From Silene conica (taxonomy: Eukaryota; Streptophyta; Magnoliopsida; Caryophyllales; Caryophyllaceae), in NCBI GenBank assembly GCA_029255685.2, contig CM055318.2, forward strand, positions 5,213,001-5,277,000: DNA of 64,000 nt, read 5' to 3'. The notes under the pieces were generated by a model, which was not told the DNA's origin, did not search any database, and saw only the letters and a program-made list of their open reading frames with translations. Positions 22,601-33,548 of the stretch are shown here, piece after piece. The position numbers and the translations under genes were made by a program. Every line of letters starts with the position of its first letter. Position 1 is the stretch's first letter.

Positions 22601-24367
22601 ATTAATCTTCTATTTATAAAAGGAAGGTCATTTCTAGGCTTGTGATTGGCTGTAATTTTTACTTTTTAATTATTATTTTTTACACATTAACCAACCCCAC
22701 TCTCTCCACTTACTCTCACCCCAATTAATTACCCTCTCTTCTCATTTCTTATTTTTCATATACATATCTATATGTTAAAAAGCTTATGATAAAAAAAGTA
22801 ATCACATTCAACCTCACAATAAAAGAAAATTTTTAAAAATCGGAAATCTATATAAGGGACAACAAATTTTTAAAAAAAAAAAAAAAAATTACAATTCCGG
22901 AAAATTAACCTCTTGGATACCTTGACAATTAAAATTAAATTATAATTTTTGTATGAACGGTCTCATACTCTCATACCATAAGACGATCAACATATATAAA
23001 AAGAAAAATCGTTTATTAGCACTGAAGGAACAACTTTTTATATGAGACCGTATTACTCTATAATTTGTGACAATTAAAATGTATAAAAGCAAATTTATAT
23101 ACTATACATTAAATTTAACATGAGGTCCAAATTTTAAGATTTTTGATGAAAAAAAATCCTAAAAATATCTATATTTCCGAAAATATGAAAAAAAAAATGG
23201 TCACTATTTAATCAAAAGTGGTCACTACGTATCAAAATGTGATCACTTTCATACTGGTCGCATGTGCGACCGTCGTAAAGTAGAATTTTGCGAAATGGTA
23301 AATTAAGGCTACATAAAATAATACGAGTAATAATTATTATTAGGTGATATTGTCGACTCATGCATCTATATCGATCCATGTTTTTATGTTGTCTATTAGC
23401 CCAAAATATATATTTTACAAGCTCAGAAATAGTTGGGGTTAACAAAAATATACAATGTCGTTTTATTATATACGGGTTTAGATTAAATCCCTTATCTATA
23501 AAAAGAACAACTTTTCCTGTTTTTTCATTGGTTTCTTCATTTTACTTTTCTCCATTTAACATTCTAAAGTTACAAATAATTTTTATCTCCATAATAAAAA
23601 AAACAACTTTACTCCAAATTCGAAAATAAAAAAATCACTAAAATTCTACCCAGAAACAAAAAATTCAACAATATTAAAAAAAATTGGACTATTAGAAGTA
23701 ATTAACAAATATTTGGAGGTATGAGAAACGAAAAAAGCGAAAAAAATTATACAAAGAGTTAAAAATTAACAAACATACGTATATCTAAAAAATGAAAAAA
23801 ATACACGAGGAGATAAAAATTAACAAAAAACCGTAAATTAAAAAATGAAAGAAACGTAGATCAAAGATTTTTGAATAAGATCAAATAAACCCAACCCATA
23901 AAATTAAAAAAATGAAAAAAATACACGAGCAGTTAAAAATTAACAAAAAAACGTAGATTAAAAAAATGAAAGAAACGTAGATCATTTTTTTTAATAAGAT
24001 CAAATAAACCCAACCCATTAAATTAACAAAAAAAAATATATAAATTTACGATTTTTAAGAAAATATAACAACCTTCGAGAATTAGTCAATTAAAACTACG
24101 TTAACATCGAGTAAAAAGATGGTCTTAATAACAATACATTATTATTTTCGTTATAAAATCATCCACAAATTTTAAGAAACTGCTATTAAAAATATTTCTA
24201 TCATTTTACTTTCATTTAGAGAGTAAGTTATTTAAAGGGTAAGATATAGAATTACAATACAATTTCTTTATCTATTTTATATAATTCAAATTTATTTCAT
24301 AATGTCATGATTATTTATTTCAATTTATATAATCATTAAAAAAAATTAATTCTCATTTAAGTTCATA
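22601..24367. other. AT-rich intergenic region
   Basis: Strongly AT-rich with long A runs and no supported gene. It includes the 120-bp tandem repeat listed below. Nothing else stands out. Confidence 0.55.
23791..24030. repeat. 120-bp tandem repeat, about two copies
   Basis: The word aatgaaaaaaatacacgag occurs at 23791 and exactly 120 bases later at 23911. Both copies continue through gaaacgtagatca and gatcaaataaacccaaccca. A third copy breaks off at about 24030. Confidence 0.85.
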
Positions 24368-25660
24368 CTAGTGTAACACCCGTGAAAAATCACGGGGTTG
24401 TGTACACTTATTTTTAAAGACGACGTCGGTATATTTATTTCAATATATAGCAATTCTGTTTATTCAAACGAATTTTTTTTAACGGGATGTTTGTATATAA
24501 GATATATTCGGTGAAAAGGTGAATTTCTTTTAGTTCTTATTTATGGAATTATGGAAAGATTTTCTTAATTTAGTTTATATGCTTTATTTGTAATATGCAG
24601 TCAAACTCTTTGTATTTAATTCTTAATTTAGTTAATATGGTTGATTTGTAATATATGCAGTCAGATTTTCTTATGAAGTGCATAGATATTTGACTGAATA
24701 GATCACGTTTCTAAATTGATGTCATATCTTTGATTTTTATCTTCACACGTTTTTTTATGGCATAGAATATAATATTTTGTTTCTTATTTTCTTATTTTAA
24801 TTCTTATTTATGGAATATCTCCTAAAGAATATAATATTTTGTTTCTTAGTTTATTATTTTGGTTCTTATTTATGGAATTATGGAAAGATTTTCTTAATTT
24901 AGTTTACATGCTTGATTTGTAATATGCAATCAAACTAATTTTTGAGTTAATTATTTTTGGAGTTTTATATGGTGTATTATAATACGGTTTTTGGAGTTTA
25001 TCTATCCCGTGATTTTTGGAGTTTATCTATCCCGTGATTTTTGGAGTTTATTTATGGAGTTTTATAATACGGTCAGACTCTTTGTATTGAAATTATAAGT
25101 GCTGAAATAACAATCACACTCTTTTTTAAGTATTATTTTATTAACTTTATTAATCTAATAATATTGGTCTACATTCCTATTTTTTTCGAGATTATAAATT
25201 ATGAATTATGAATTACGTTTAATATAAAAAATTTAGGTCAGACGACTTAAAAGGATTTATAAATTTAATAATTATAACCCCCAGACTTTTAAGAAAATTA
25301 TGTGTTTTTTTCGAGATTATAAATTATAAATTACGTTTAATATAAAATTTTGTTTTACGTTTAAATTATTATCATTATAGAATAGAATCTGGTCAAATAT
25401 GGTCAGACTACTTAGAAGGATTTTCACTTTGTAAATATAGAATATAATCTTTAGCATAGATAACAATCAGACTTTTTGTATTTAATTATTAAATTATTAT
25501 TAAATTATTAAATTATTATGATGTGGCATAAATGAGTAATTCTGATTGGTCTACAAAACTGAAATTTCTGAGGGTGAATGTGAGAGCTCGAAACACTAAA
25601 CGCTGAAACCTGATTGCGCCACGTCAACGGAATTACATTCTTCTTTTATAGTAATAATGA
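24368..25660 (-). mobile_element. Non-autonomous Helitron, 1.29 kb
   Basis: On the minus strand it starts with TCATTATTACTATAAAAG (25660 leftward) and ends in a hairpin followed by CTAG. In plus coordinates the hairpin is CCCGTGA 24379-24385, loop AAAA, TCACGGG 24390-24396, and the final CTAG is 24368-24371. The terminal TC, the hairpin 7 bases from the CTAG end, and insertion between host A (minus strand, opposite T25661) and T (opposite A24367) without target duplication are the Helitron signature. The inside is AT-rich with short duplicated segments (near 24540-24660 and 24780-24910) and no Rep/helicase frame, so it depends on another element for movement. Confidence 0.85.
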
Positions 25661-25824
25661 TTAAATTATATTTGTACTACTTTTTTAATATATTTACGAA
25701 ATTTTTAGAAATAGACCCGTATATTTTTTGTACGGCATAAAACTACTAGGATAATCAAAGGATACCTTACTGGCTTACTTTACTTTAACTGTTTACAAGT
25801 CATCTTCCTGAACGACATGGGACT

Positions 25825-27078
25825 ATGAGAGTACTAACCACCGTCACCGCCGCCGCCGCCGCTACTCCCAGTATCTCTTTCCACATGTTCACCGTCACCC
25901 ACCTCTCCAAACACCTCATCACCACCACCACCCACCACCTCAACCACCACCACCGTCGCACATTCATCGCCGCTAGAATCAAATGGGTCCGGGACTCATA
26001 CCTAGACACCGTCGTTGCCCGTGAAAAAAACCTCGTACAATGTCTCACCTTAAAAAACATCATCCTCTCTTACCCACCTTCTTCCCCACCTTCTCTCGCC
26101 TCCATTTCCCTCTCTAAACCCACCTTAAACCTCCCTTCTACCATTACCACTGTCTCCTTTTTCCTTAAATACCCTACCCTTTTTACCCTTCCTCCCCAAA
26201 TTACCCCTCCCTTTCTTACCCTCCACCATGAGGAGCTTGCCCTTCATTCCACCCCATCGCTTCGTAACGAAGCGGCCCAAAGGTTATCAAAATTTCTTAT
26301 GATTACTCGTGTTTTTAAACTTCCTGTTTCTATTATTAATGATTTTAGGTTTGATTTGGGTTTGCCCGTTAATTATTTGGTTGATTTAGTACCGTTTTAT
26401 CCGGAATACTTTAGGGTTTGTAGTTTAGAGTATCATGGTAGGATGGAAATTGGGTTGGAGTTGGTTAAATGGAGGACTGAGTTTGCGAAACCCGCGATTC
26501 TGAGGAATTGTGATGATGGTTCGGGTAGGAGGGGGAGATTTCCAATGTCGTTTTCTCCAGGGTTTGATTTGAAAAAGAGGATAGTGGTTTATATTGAGAA
26601 GTGGCAGGGTTTGCCATATGTGTCGCCGTATGAGGATGCGTTTCATTTGGACGCGAGGGGTGATCAGGCTGAGAAATGGTGTGTTAGTGTGTTACATGAG
26701 ATTATGAGTGTGTTGATTTCGAAGAAGACGGAGATGATGAATGTGTTGAGGTTAGGTGAGTATTTAGGGTTTGGGAAGAGGTTTAAGAAGTTGGTGACGC
26801 AGTATCCTGGGATATTTTATTATTCGAATAAGATTAGAACGCAGACGTTGGTTCTTAGGGAGGGGTTTAGGAAGGGTGTTTTGTTGGAGAGGAATCCGTT
26901 GATGGGTATGCGACATAGGTATATTTATCTCATGAGTAAATCTGGGAAAGGTAAGAAATTTGTGAGGGGAATGAAGGCTAGGCAGTCGCTGGAGGTAAAT
27001 CGGTTTGATAGACGTGTTAGGAGAATTGTGGAAGACGGTGAAGGAGAAACGAGCACAGAAAGTGATGATGAGTTGTAA
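25825..27078 (+). CDS. PORR-domain organellar RNA-binding protein, WTF9-like
   Basis: Single-exon gene of 417 residues. Plant-organelle-RNA-recognition (PORR) proteins bind group II introns and help to splice them in mitochondria or plastids. The domain runs from about residue 50 (IKWVRDSYLDTVVAREKNL) to about 385. Typical stretches include FLMITRVFKLPVSIINDFRF, LGLPVNYLVDLVPFYPEYFR, and a C-terminal part with KFVRGM. The first 50 residues are rich in Thr, His and Arg and lack acidic residues, consistent with an organelle presequence; a second in-frame Met at position 21 is an alternative start. Overall it looks closest to Arabidopsis WHAT'S THIS FACTOR 9 (mitochondrial), but that assignment is from memory. 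Coding-strand composition flips from C-rich (before about 26250) to G-rich (after about 26400). Confidence 0.88.
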   Translation: MRVLTTVTAAAAATPSISFHMFTVTHLSKHLITTTTHHLNHHHRRTFIAARIKWVRDSYLDTVVAREKNLVQCLTLKNIILSYPPSSPPSLASISLSKPTLNLPSTITTVSFFLKYPTLFTLPPQITPPFLTLHHEELALHSTPSLRNEAAQRLSKFLMITRVFKLPVSIINDFRFDLGLPVNYLVDLVPFYPEYFRVCSLEYHGRMEIGLELVKWRTEFAKPAILRNCDDGSGRRGRFPMSFSPGFDLKKRIVVYIEKWQGLPYVSPYEDAFHLDARGDQAEKWCVSVLHEIMSVLISKKTEMMNVLRLGEYLGFGKRFKKLVTQYPGIFYYSNKIRTQTLVLREGFRKGVLLERNPLMGMRHRYIYLMSKSGKGKKFVRGMKARQSLEVNRFDRRVRRIVEDGEGETSTESDDEL

Positions 27079-27691
27079 TTTGTAATTATGATTATATGAT
27101 GATTTACTTGGAGATCCTGAACCGAGTGGTTCTATTGAATGTATTACTGTTCAACAGTCTTCCTGAAGTATGGTTTTTAGAAATCGGGTCAGTAACTAAC
27201 AAGCGAAGAAAGACTGTCTGTGGGTGGTAGTATGGTGCAGTTCACCATTATTGCTGAAAGAAAACTAGGAAGACGTTCAGAGTATTGATCAAATGTGGTT
27301 CTAGTTGGCGGAGTTTGATTGATCCGTCCATTTTTGTTGCAAGCCATTCCCTCGTATCCTATGCAGCTATCAAAGAGGTGAATTTCTTATTTGCTACCGT
27401 TTTCCTTGCTCTATATCGGATGCCCTATTATGTGTTCTTGTAGCTACATTTTAGGTGATTGCTTGATTAGTTTCCGAACAGTATGATATGTTTACGAAAT
27501 AAGATACTATTGTGCTTGCATATCAATGTATTGTATATGCTTACATCACTTGCTTATGTACCGTGTCATGTTCTTAGCTTTTTCTTAGCGGTGAAGTTGG
27601 CTAATAATTTTTTTTTTTTTTTTTGGTACAAAAGTTGGCTAATAATGAACCCGCGATACTTTATAGCCACTTGATTAACATCAAATTTCGT
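27079..27691. other. 3' region of PORR gene and spacer
   Basis: Probably holds the 3' untranslated region. No further coding frame is supported. A T run of about 17 lies at 27607-27624. Confidence 0.4.
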
Positions 27692-27700
27692 GGCCTACCC

Positions 27701-27898
27701 TATGTTACTCAGACTCGTTAGTATCGGACATGGGTGCGTGTCCAAGTGTCAAGACTCGGCTAGGTTTTCTGAATAGTAGGCATATTTTGGTCTAAAATGA
27801 GGTGTCTTAAGTGTCATACCTATGTCCGAGTGTCAAGTATCGAGTGTGAGTGTCAAACACAGGTACGCGAGGAAATTAGAAGAGTCGGAGTAACATAG
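27701..27898 (+). mobile_element. MITE with 9-bp target duplication (Mutator-type)
   Basis: The ends TATGTTACTCAGACTCG and GAGTCGGAGTAACATAG are inverted copies. The 9-base flanks ggcctaccc (27692-27700) and ggcgtacct (27899-27907) agree at seven of nine positions. A 9-bp duplication fits Mutator-like transposases. The interior is shared with copies at 565-728 and 28832-29017. Confidence 0.8.
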
Positions 27899-28030
27899 GG
27901 CGTACCTCAGAACATGACCCTCTTTGATCTACCACCAACTATTGAGGTTGGTCAACTTCTTGACCGCAATTAAAAGAAATAAAGACAAGAACAAAGAAAG
28001 GTCATGCCGCGTGCATTGAGTTGAAAGGCG

Positions 28031-28760
28031 TAGTTGGATCTAATTTATTCTGATCAGAAAGTTATACTTCAAAAAGTTTCTTTTATCTTATGGTGGTTAT
28101 ATTGGTTTTGACTGATTCAGCCGTTTGGGTTATATTTATGTGGATCTAATTTGACTGATTCAGTAGTTGGATCTAATTTATTCTGATCAGCAAGTTATAT
28201 TGATAACTTCTTGTTCAATTTCATAAGAGGAAGAGCGAGGAAATGTCTAAGAAACCAATCACAAACTGCAGATGTTCTGCAACTGAGTTTTTGAGAATTG
28301 TTTCGAGTTTGTACTTTGTTGAGCAACTTGTTTTGTTTCGAGATTGACTGATTCACCCGTTTGGGTTATATTTATGTTGTTAGGAATGAGTCCAAATAGG
28401 TTGTTTTTAGTAGTTTGGGTAATATCGAGGATCTATTAAAAATGTATTAGAGATGATTGATCAAAGACAGAGCTGCGTCATTGTTTCGAGAAATTTCTTA
28501 TAGGGTTTGTATGATTGCAGTAGAAGACTGATTTTCAATGAAATTCAAAAGGATATAGATAATGATTAATGCATTAGGATTATCAAATGAATATCGATCT
28601 AGCAAATCAATTCGTCAATTACGTTTTTTTATTATTTCAAAGAAATCGCTGTCTTTCGGAAGCAGTCGTTAAAGTGAGTGGTGACTTGAATATGAATAAA
28701 CTTTTTTACTTGGAAGAAATTTGCTATACCAGTTATTAGCGATATCATTGTCCTTCGGAA
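28031..28760. repeat. Locally duplicated segments
   Basis: Several segments occur twice. gatctaatttattctgatca is near 28038 and 28168; gactgattcagccgtttggg near 28110 and (with a one-base change) 28346; ttcggaagcagtc near 28655 and 28754. They are interleaved rather than in a simple tandem array. No gene is supported here. Confidence 0.6.
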
Positions 28761-28831
28761 GCAGTCTTTAACTGGCAAATTTTATGTTTTGAAGATGTGT
28801 CAGAGAATCTGAGTTGTGACCTGTTTAACAC

Positions 28832-29017
28832 TATGTTACTCGGACTCGTTTAGAAGTATCCGACACGGGTACGTGTCCAAATATTGGACTCGGCTATTTT
28901 ATTGAAAAATATGCGTATTTTGGTCCAAAATGAGGTGTCCAAGTGTCATACCCATGTCCGAGTGTCCAGTGACAGACACGGGTACGCGAGTAAATTAGAA
29001 GAGTCGGAGTAACATAG
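28832..29017 (+). mobile_element. MITE with perfect 9-bp target duplication (Mutator-type)
   Basis: The 186-bp element with ends TATGTTACTCGGACTCG and GAGTCGGAGTAACATAG is flanked by a perfect 9-bp repeat gtttaacac (28823-28831 and 29018-29026). It is the best-preserved of three family members in the window. Confidence 0.9.
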
Positions 29018-29026
29018 GTTTAACAC

Positions 29027-30131
29027 TTGGACATGTACGGCCATATCCGATATCTGTAAGCTGTGTCCAATTCACATAACCCTCACCTTAGTACCTTCCC
29101 AATGTCCAACTGTTGAATCCGAGTCCTGCTCTGTCAGGCAGAAGGCTTCTCTTACCGACACCGGTTATAATACAGAAACAGAGAAATGCTGTAATGGTCA
29201 ACTCAGAACATGGCATTGTTCTCATTTCTCAATGATAAGCTAGGGAATGATTCTTCAGGTTGAGGGTTTGGTAGCATAATTGCCTTCATAAGCTAATTTA
29301 AATAATTTTTCCGATGTCATTTGGCTGGACGACTACGTTTGTAAGATAGATTTGCGGCCAACAACTTTATAATTTAGTATATACCATACTAATATTCTCT
29401 TAATTCAAACTAGCTGTCCTCTTTTTAAATGAAGCAACCCTGTACGCTGTATCATAGATGGAGCGCTACGACGCGTATCTATTTTTGCAGCTTGTTATTA
29501 TTTTAGTCATAGCATTATTGTCATCCTGCTGTTTGAATGTGTAGATTCTTTATTATATTGTTATAATGAAGTAGTATTTTTTTTATCTGATTCATACAAT
29601 CATAATCGATTCTGATACACTCTGTTGCTACCAATTGGTTGATAGTTATTTTAACTTGGTTCTTAATTCTGATTATCCCGGTTTTGAAACAGTTCTGCAG
29701 GCGACGTTGGACCGTATAACATCACATCACGTAGCCAGGAATCAGGATAGACGATATCTTTCAAAGGGCCTGCAATATGCAGAGATGATGATGTGTTACT
29801 TCGTATAATTGATTTGGAATACAATACGAGGTTTGTTTAGGTTTCTGTAATTTGTGTCATCCGTGTTTATTTACAAATTCTCGTTTGTAACGCATCACGA
29901 GCTTGTGACGTCTCACAAGTCACAAGCGATTTTAATAATGGTAAAAAGGAAAACGTGTTTGTGAGATTGTCACAAGTACCTTTTCGTCACAAGCAAGAAC
30001 AACTGATGTAAGGCTATTGTTTCTATACATGTGATTATGTGAAATGATAATATTTCGTCTATGCACGAAAACAGTGAAGAAAATGAAATTTTAGACTGGT
30101 CCCTTTTATTATCTTACAGAGTACAGACTTA
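29027..30131. other. Intergenic, no gene seen
   Basis: No coding region supported. A patch at about 29875-30010 is full of cgtcacaag/cttgtgacg words and is probably a decayed member of the CGTCACAAG MITE family. Parts could be untranslated exons of the PORR gene (for example an acceptor-like ttctgcag near 29700), but there is no evidence for this. Confidence 0.4.
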
Positions 30132-30353
30132 GGCCCTGTTTTTTCTGGCTTAATTTCATCTCCTTTTCATTTTTCTTGGTAGTATTCCGTTGAGTTTTAT
30201 TTACGTTCAATCAATTACGTTCAATTAATCTATTCACAAAATTGACTTTTAATTCAATTAAATTCACTTCACCTCAATTCCAATCAATTTAGTTAGTTAT
30301 GTTTTACTCCAATTAATTTAATTCAATTCGTTTCAGTCGAAAAGAACATGACC
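30132..30353 (+). mobile_element. MITE, GGCCCTGTTTTTTC family, copy 1
   Basis: The ends ggccctgttttttctggctt and cagtcgaaaagaacatgacc are imperfect inverted copies flanked by TA. The interior is a run of caattaaattc-type words. Two further copies occur at 36064-36287 and, inverted, 55084-55310. The superfamily is not certain. Confidence 0.7.
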
Positions 30354-31149
30354 TAACAGTTGATGTAATACCTACCTAGTACTCGAGTCGATCTCATGAT
30401 AACCTTACGAAGGTCTTGTAATCTAATCAAGGCGTGAGGAATGGACACACTTTAGAAAAGTCGAATATTTAAGAGATGCTACAAATTCTATATAAGCGAG
30501 AAAATCACAATTCACGTTATTAAAGTGCTCACATTCCTGTTTTAGACGACAATATTTGTTTTGTGCAACTTAAAACGTGCAGCATAAGATGATCATATAT
30601 GGTAGATGTTAAGATGGGGATGTCTATAGACTATCAGACGATTTGTCTTATTTATGTAAATGGGAATCATATTTGACCGGTTTTCATCTCAAGATAGAAA
30701 TTACCATCGAGAGAGACTTACTAATTAAAGCAATACTCTGTATATATTGATTTCAATCTTCAAATACTTTTGGGATCTAATGAAGATTTTGTTAAAATAG
30801 TTAATTTGGTTAGATTTAAAATAATGGGTATGATGGGAAATTTTATGAAAAAGTGTATGTCAATGAGTAAAATTCGTATGTAATAAAATAATTCCGATAA
30901 AATAAGGATAAATTAAAAATTGTGTTAAAATTGGGTAATATGTTATACCCAAATACTCATTTTAGACCGTAACTCTCAGTCCTTTGTGACGGATTTATCT
31001 GTCGTAAGCTTTTAAAAGGTCATGTTTTTCAACTTGCTTAGATAAGACAAAGTACAGAAAATTTCAAACAATTATCTTTTCCTACTCAAATGGGTAATAT
31101 TTAACCCCTCCCAAATTTACGGCGAATATATGTAAGTGAGAATTTGTTA
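30354..31149. other. Intergenic, no gene seen
   Basis: AT-rich with no supported gene. Near 30985-31020 a short tgtgacggat/gtcgtaag patch recalls the CGTCACAAG family. Confidence 0.4.
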
Positions 31150-31408
31150 CTTCCTCCGTTCCAATAATTCTATATATTTCACTTTTTGGACACTATTCAT
31201 AAGTCGAGTGAATTTTCGACACAACTTCTAATATATAACATAAAACATAGTCATGTAGGATCTTGTTTAAATTGTCTTACCGAGTACATTATAAATATCA
31301 AAATTTTATATTTTTTATCGATATATCACTAAAGATATTTTAACAAAAGAAAACGGTTATTGACAAACGTAAATAAAGTAAATGTATAGAATTGATTGGA
31401 TTCGAGAG
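31150..31408. mobile_element. Stowaway-like MITE
   Basis: The left end CTTCCTCCGTTCCAATAATTC and the right end AGAATTGATTGGATTCGAGAG are inverted copies with mismatches, flanked by TA (31148-31149 and 31409-31410). AT-rich interior, non-coding. Confidence 0.7.
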
Positions 31409-31818
31409 TATAAAGCAATACCTAACATTCTTGTTTTACACACAGACATCAACCATAGTTTTGACTTTTGACCAATATATTTAGATATTTTCAAACAGTT
31501 GGACCAAAGAATAATAATGTTTGATCATTTGAGTCATCATGCGACATTATTGGCCGGAGAAGAAGACAAAAATGGATAATTTTTCAGAAAAAAATATCGA
31601 ATTTACTCGGATTTCACTTGTTTTTAGCATATATTTTATATCTAAGTTAGATTTTTACTCTGACCTTATTATAATTTACTACTTACCTCTTATTTTAAAT
31701 AACTGCTCTATTGTCTATTTTCGTCTATTTATAATAATGTCGATTATCCATTTTTGATAAACTTTTATACTTATTTTAATCACTTTACCCACAATAATAA
31801 TCAATCAATCCAAAGAGT

Positions 31819-32006
31819 CTTGCTGAAGACAGAAACTATCCGTCACAAGCTGAAGATGGATAATATCCCTCCCACAACAAACAAGTGGGAGGACAACTGG
31901 GTTAATGAAGCATTTCATGGGTCATGTCACTTGCATTTTGTGAGAAGGACACTATTTGTCTTCAGCATGTGACGGATAGTGTCCGTCTTCAATGAGAATT
32001 TGCGTA
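31819..32006. mobile_element. MITE-like element, CGTCACAAG family
   Basis: Starts at about cttgctgaagacagaaac and ends tccgtcttcaatgagaattt. It contains tatccgtcacaagctgaaga and, inverted, gcatgtgacggata. The ends are approximate and no target duplication is clear. Confidence 0.5.
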
Positions 32007-32334
32007 ATCTATAATGTCTTCCCTCTCTTCAATCTTCTTACACTACAATACTTTTCATTATTTAACTACTTTTTTAAAAAAAAAAATTCATTGTCAAATG
32101 AGAGAGTTATACTTATACCTAATAAGAGGGATCATAAGTTAGATTTTTATTTTCTTTCGTCAAAATATAACTAAATTTATATGTAATGTTTTTGAATTTT
32201 GTTATCATTTTTCAAAACCTAATGTTTACTAAATAATTTCAGAATATTTACACTAGAATTCTAAAATAAAATTCAATTTTTTAATTATAGTGCTTGTAAA
32301 CTATAAAAGTGGGGTCCTTCACTTATTCAACAAC

Positions 32335-32500
32335 AGGTCTTGCCTGTGACAGGCTAATGCCGTCACAAGTTTGTGACCTGTCATAAAAGGAGAGGGGATA
32401 AGATGGGACATTGCTTTCCACTCATCTTTCATTGGTATTTTGTAAGAGAAGACGGTATCCGTCACAAGCTTGAGAGATACTGTCGGAGAATTTGTGTTTA
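32335..32500. mobile_element. MITE-like element, CGTCACAAG family
   Basis: Contains cttgcctgtgacaggc, ccgtcacaagtttgtgacc and gacggtatccgtcacaagc, and ends near cggagaatttgtg. This matches the general plan of the copies at 22407 and 62216. It lies about 290 bases upstream of the first VOC gene, so it may influence that promoter. Confidence 0.5.
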
Positions 32501-32788
32501 GTCAATGATTATGCATTTGTGCAAGGCAACATTTAGATAAGCCGCGTAAAGCGGACCCGGCTATCCTACACATTAACTAGTCATTGCCTTGTCACAATGT
32601 CACCCTTTTACGCACCCTTCCTTCCTTCCTCTATATAACTTCACCAAGTTTCAAGTTATCATCCAACAAAACTGTATTATATATTAACTTGCAACTTCCA
32701 TTTTACCCAATTCTTTCATTCTTTTCGATATTTATTTGTGTCGAGATATCGACTATTTCCGTGTTTTTAGTCTTTTTACGGACGAGTA

Positions 32789-33548
32789 ATGGGGAGTTTA
32801 GGATACGGCGAAATTGAAGAGGAGACAATGTGGGTTAGTAGTAGTGTTATTGATGATTGTGTGACAAGGAATTCAGGCGCATTGCCTCTTCTTTCTTTGA
32901 ATCATGTTTCGTATGTTTGTAAATCGTTGACGGATTCCGTTAGATTTTATGTCGATGTTCTGGGTTTTGGTCTTATTAAACGTCCCTCGTCCTTCCAATT
33001 TGAAGGAGCCTGGTACGTTATTCAAATCTTTGGGAATTAATATTTTTAAGTGTTATTCATTATATCAATGTTTTTATATCTACTCTAGTTTATCTAATCA
33101 CAGAGCATGACATTTCAGGTTATTCAACTATGGAATCGGAATTCATTTGTTAGAGTCGAACAACCATCAAAGGCGGACAAGCAAGATCAATCCTAAGGAG
33201 AACCACATTTCGTTCCAATGCTCGGACATGAATCTCGTGATCAAGAAATTAGAGGTAATGGGGATCGAATATGTGACAGCGCAAGTGGAAGAAGGCGGTA
33301 TCAAGGTCGATCAGTTGTTTTTCCATGACCCGGATGGTTACATGGTTGAAATATGTAACTGTGATAATATACCTATTCTTCCTCTTTCTTCATGTCCTCT
33401 TAAAATTCCGAAAACAACGACACCAACACAGAAGACGATGTATGCGAATGCTAACCATGGTTCTTCAGAGGTTCATTGTTCGGGTGAAGTATTAGAATCG
33501 CAAATGATGGAAAGCTTGATGATGGGCATTGTCAACATTGGGTTTTAG
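32789..33548 (+). CDS. VOC-superfamily (glyoxalase I-like) protein, copy 1
   Basis: Member of the vicinal-oxygen-chelate metalloenzymes, of the plant type annotated as lactoylglutathione lyase/glyoxalase I-like (AtGLYI4/GLYI7-like); the true substrate cannot be read from the sequence. Exons 32789-33012 and 33119-33548 (intron splits a Trp codon) give 217 residues. One VOC domain (about 35-155) has the usual four metal-ligand positions: H39 (SLNHV), E87 (IHLLES), H104 (NHISF) and E152 (YMVEIC). The C-terminal 60 residues are Ser/Thr-rich. It has an extra N-terminal stretch of about 23 residues (positions 6-28) absent from copy 2. It forms a tandem pair with 35860-36778, about 3.1 kb start to start. 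Confidence 0.9.

Noticed and set aside
25800-26063. Minus-strand open frame opposite the PORR gene start
   Set aside because: Antisense of the His/Thr-rich presequence; the plus-strand frame has clear PORR family similarity.
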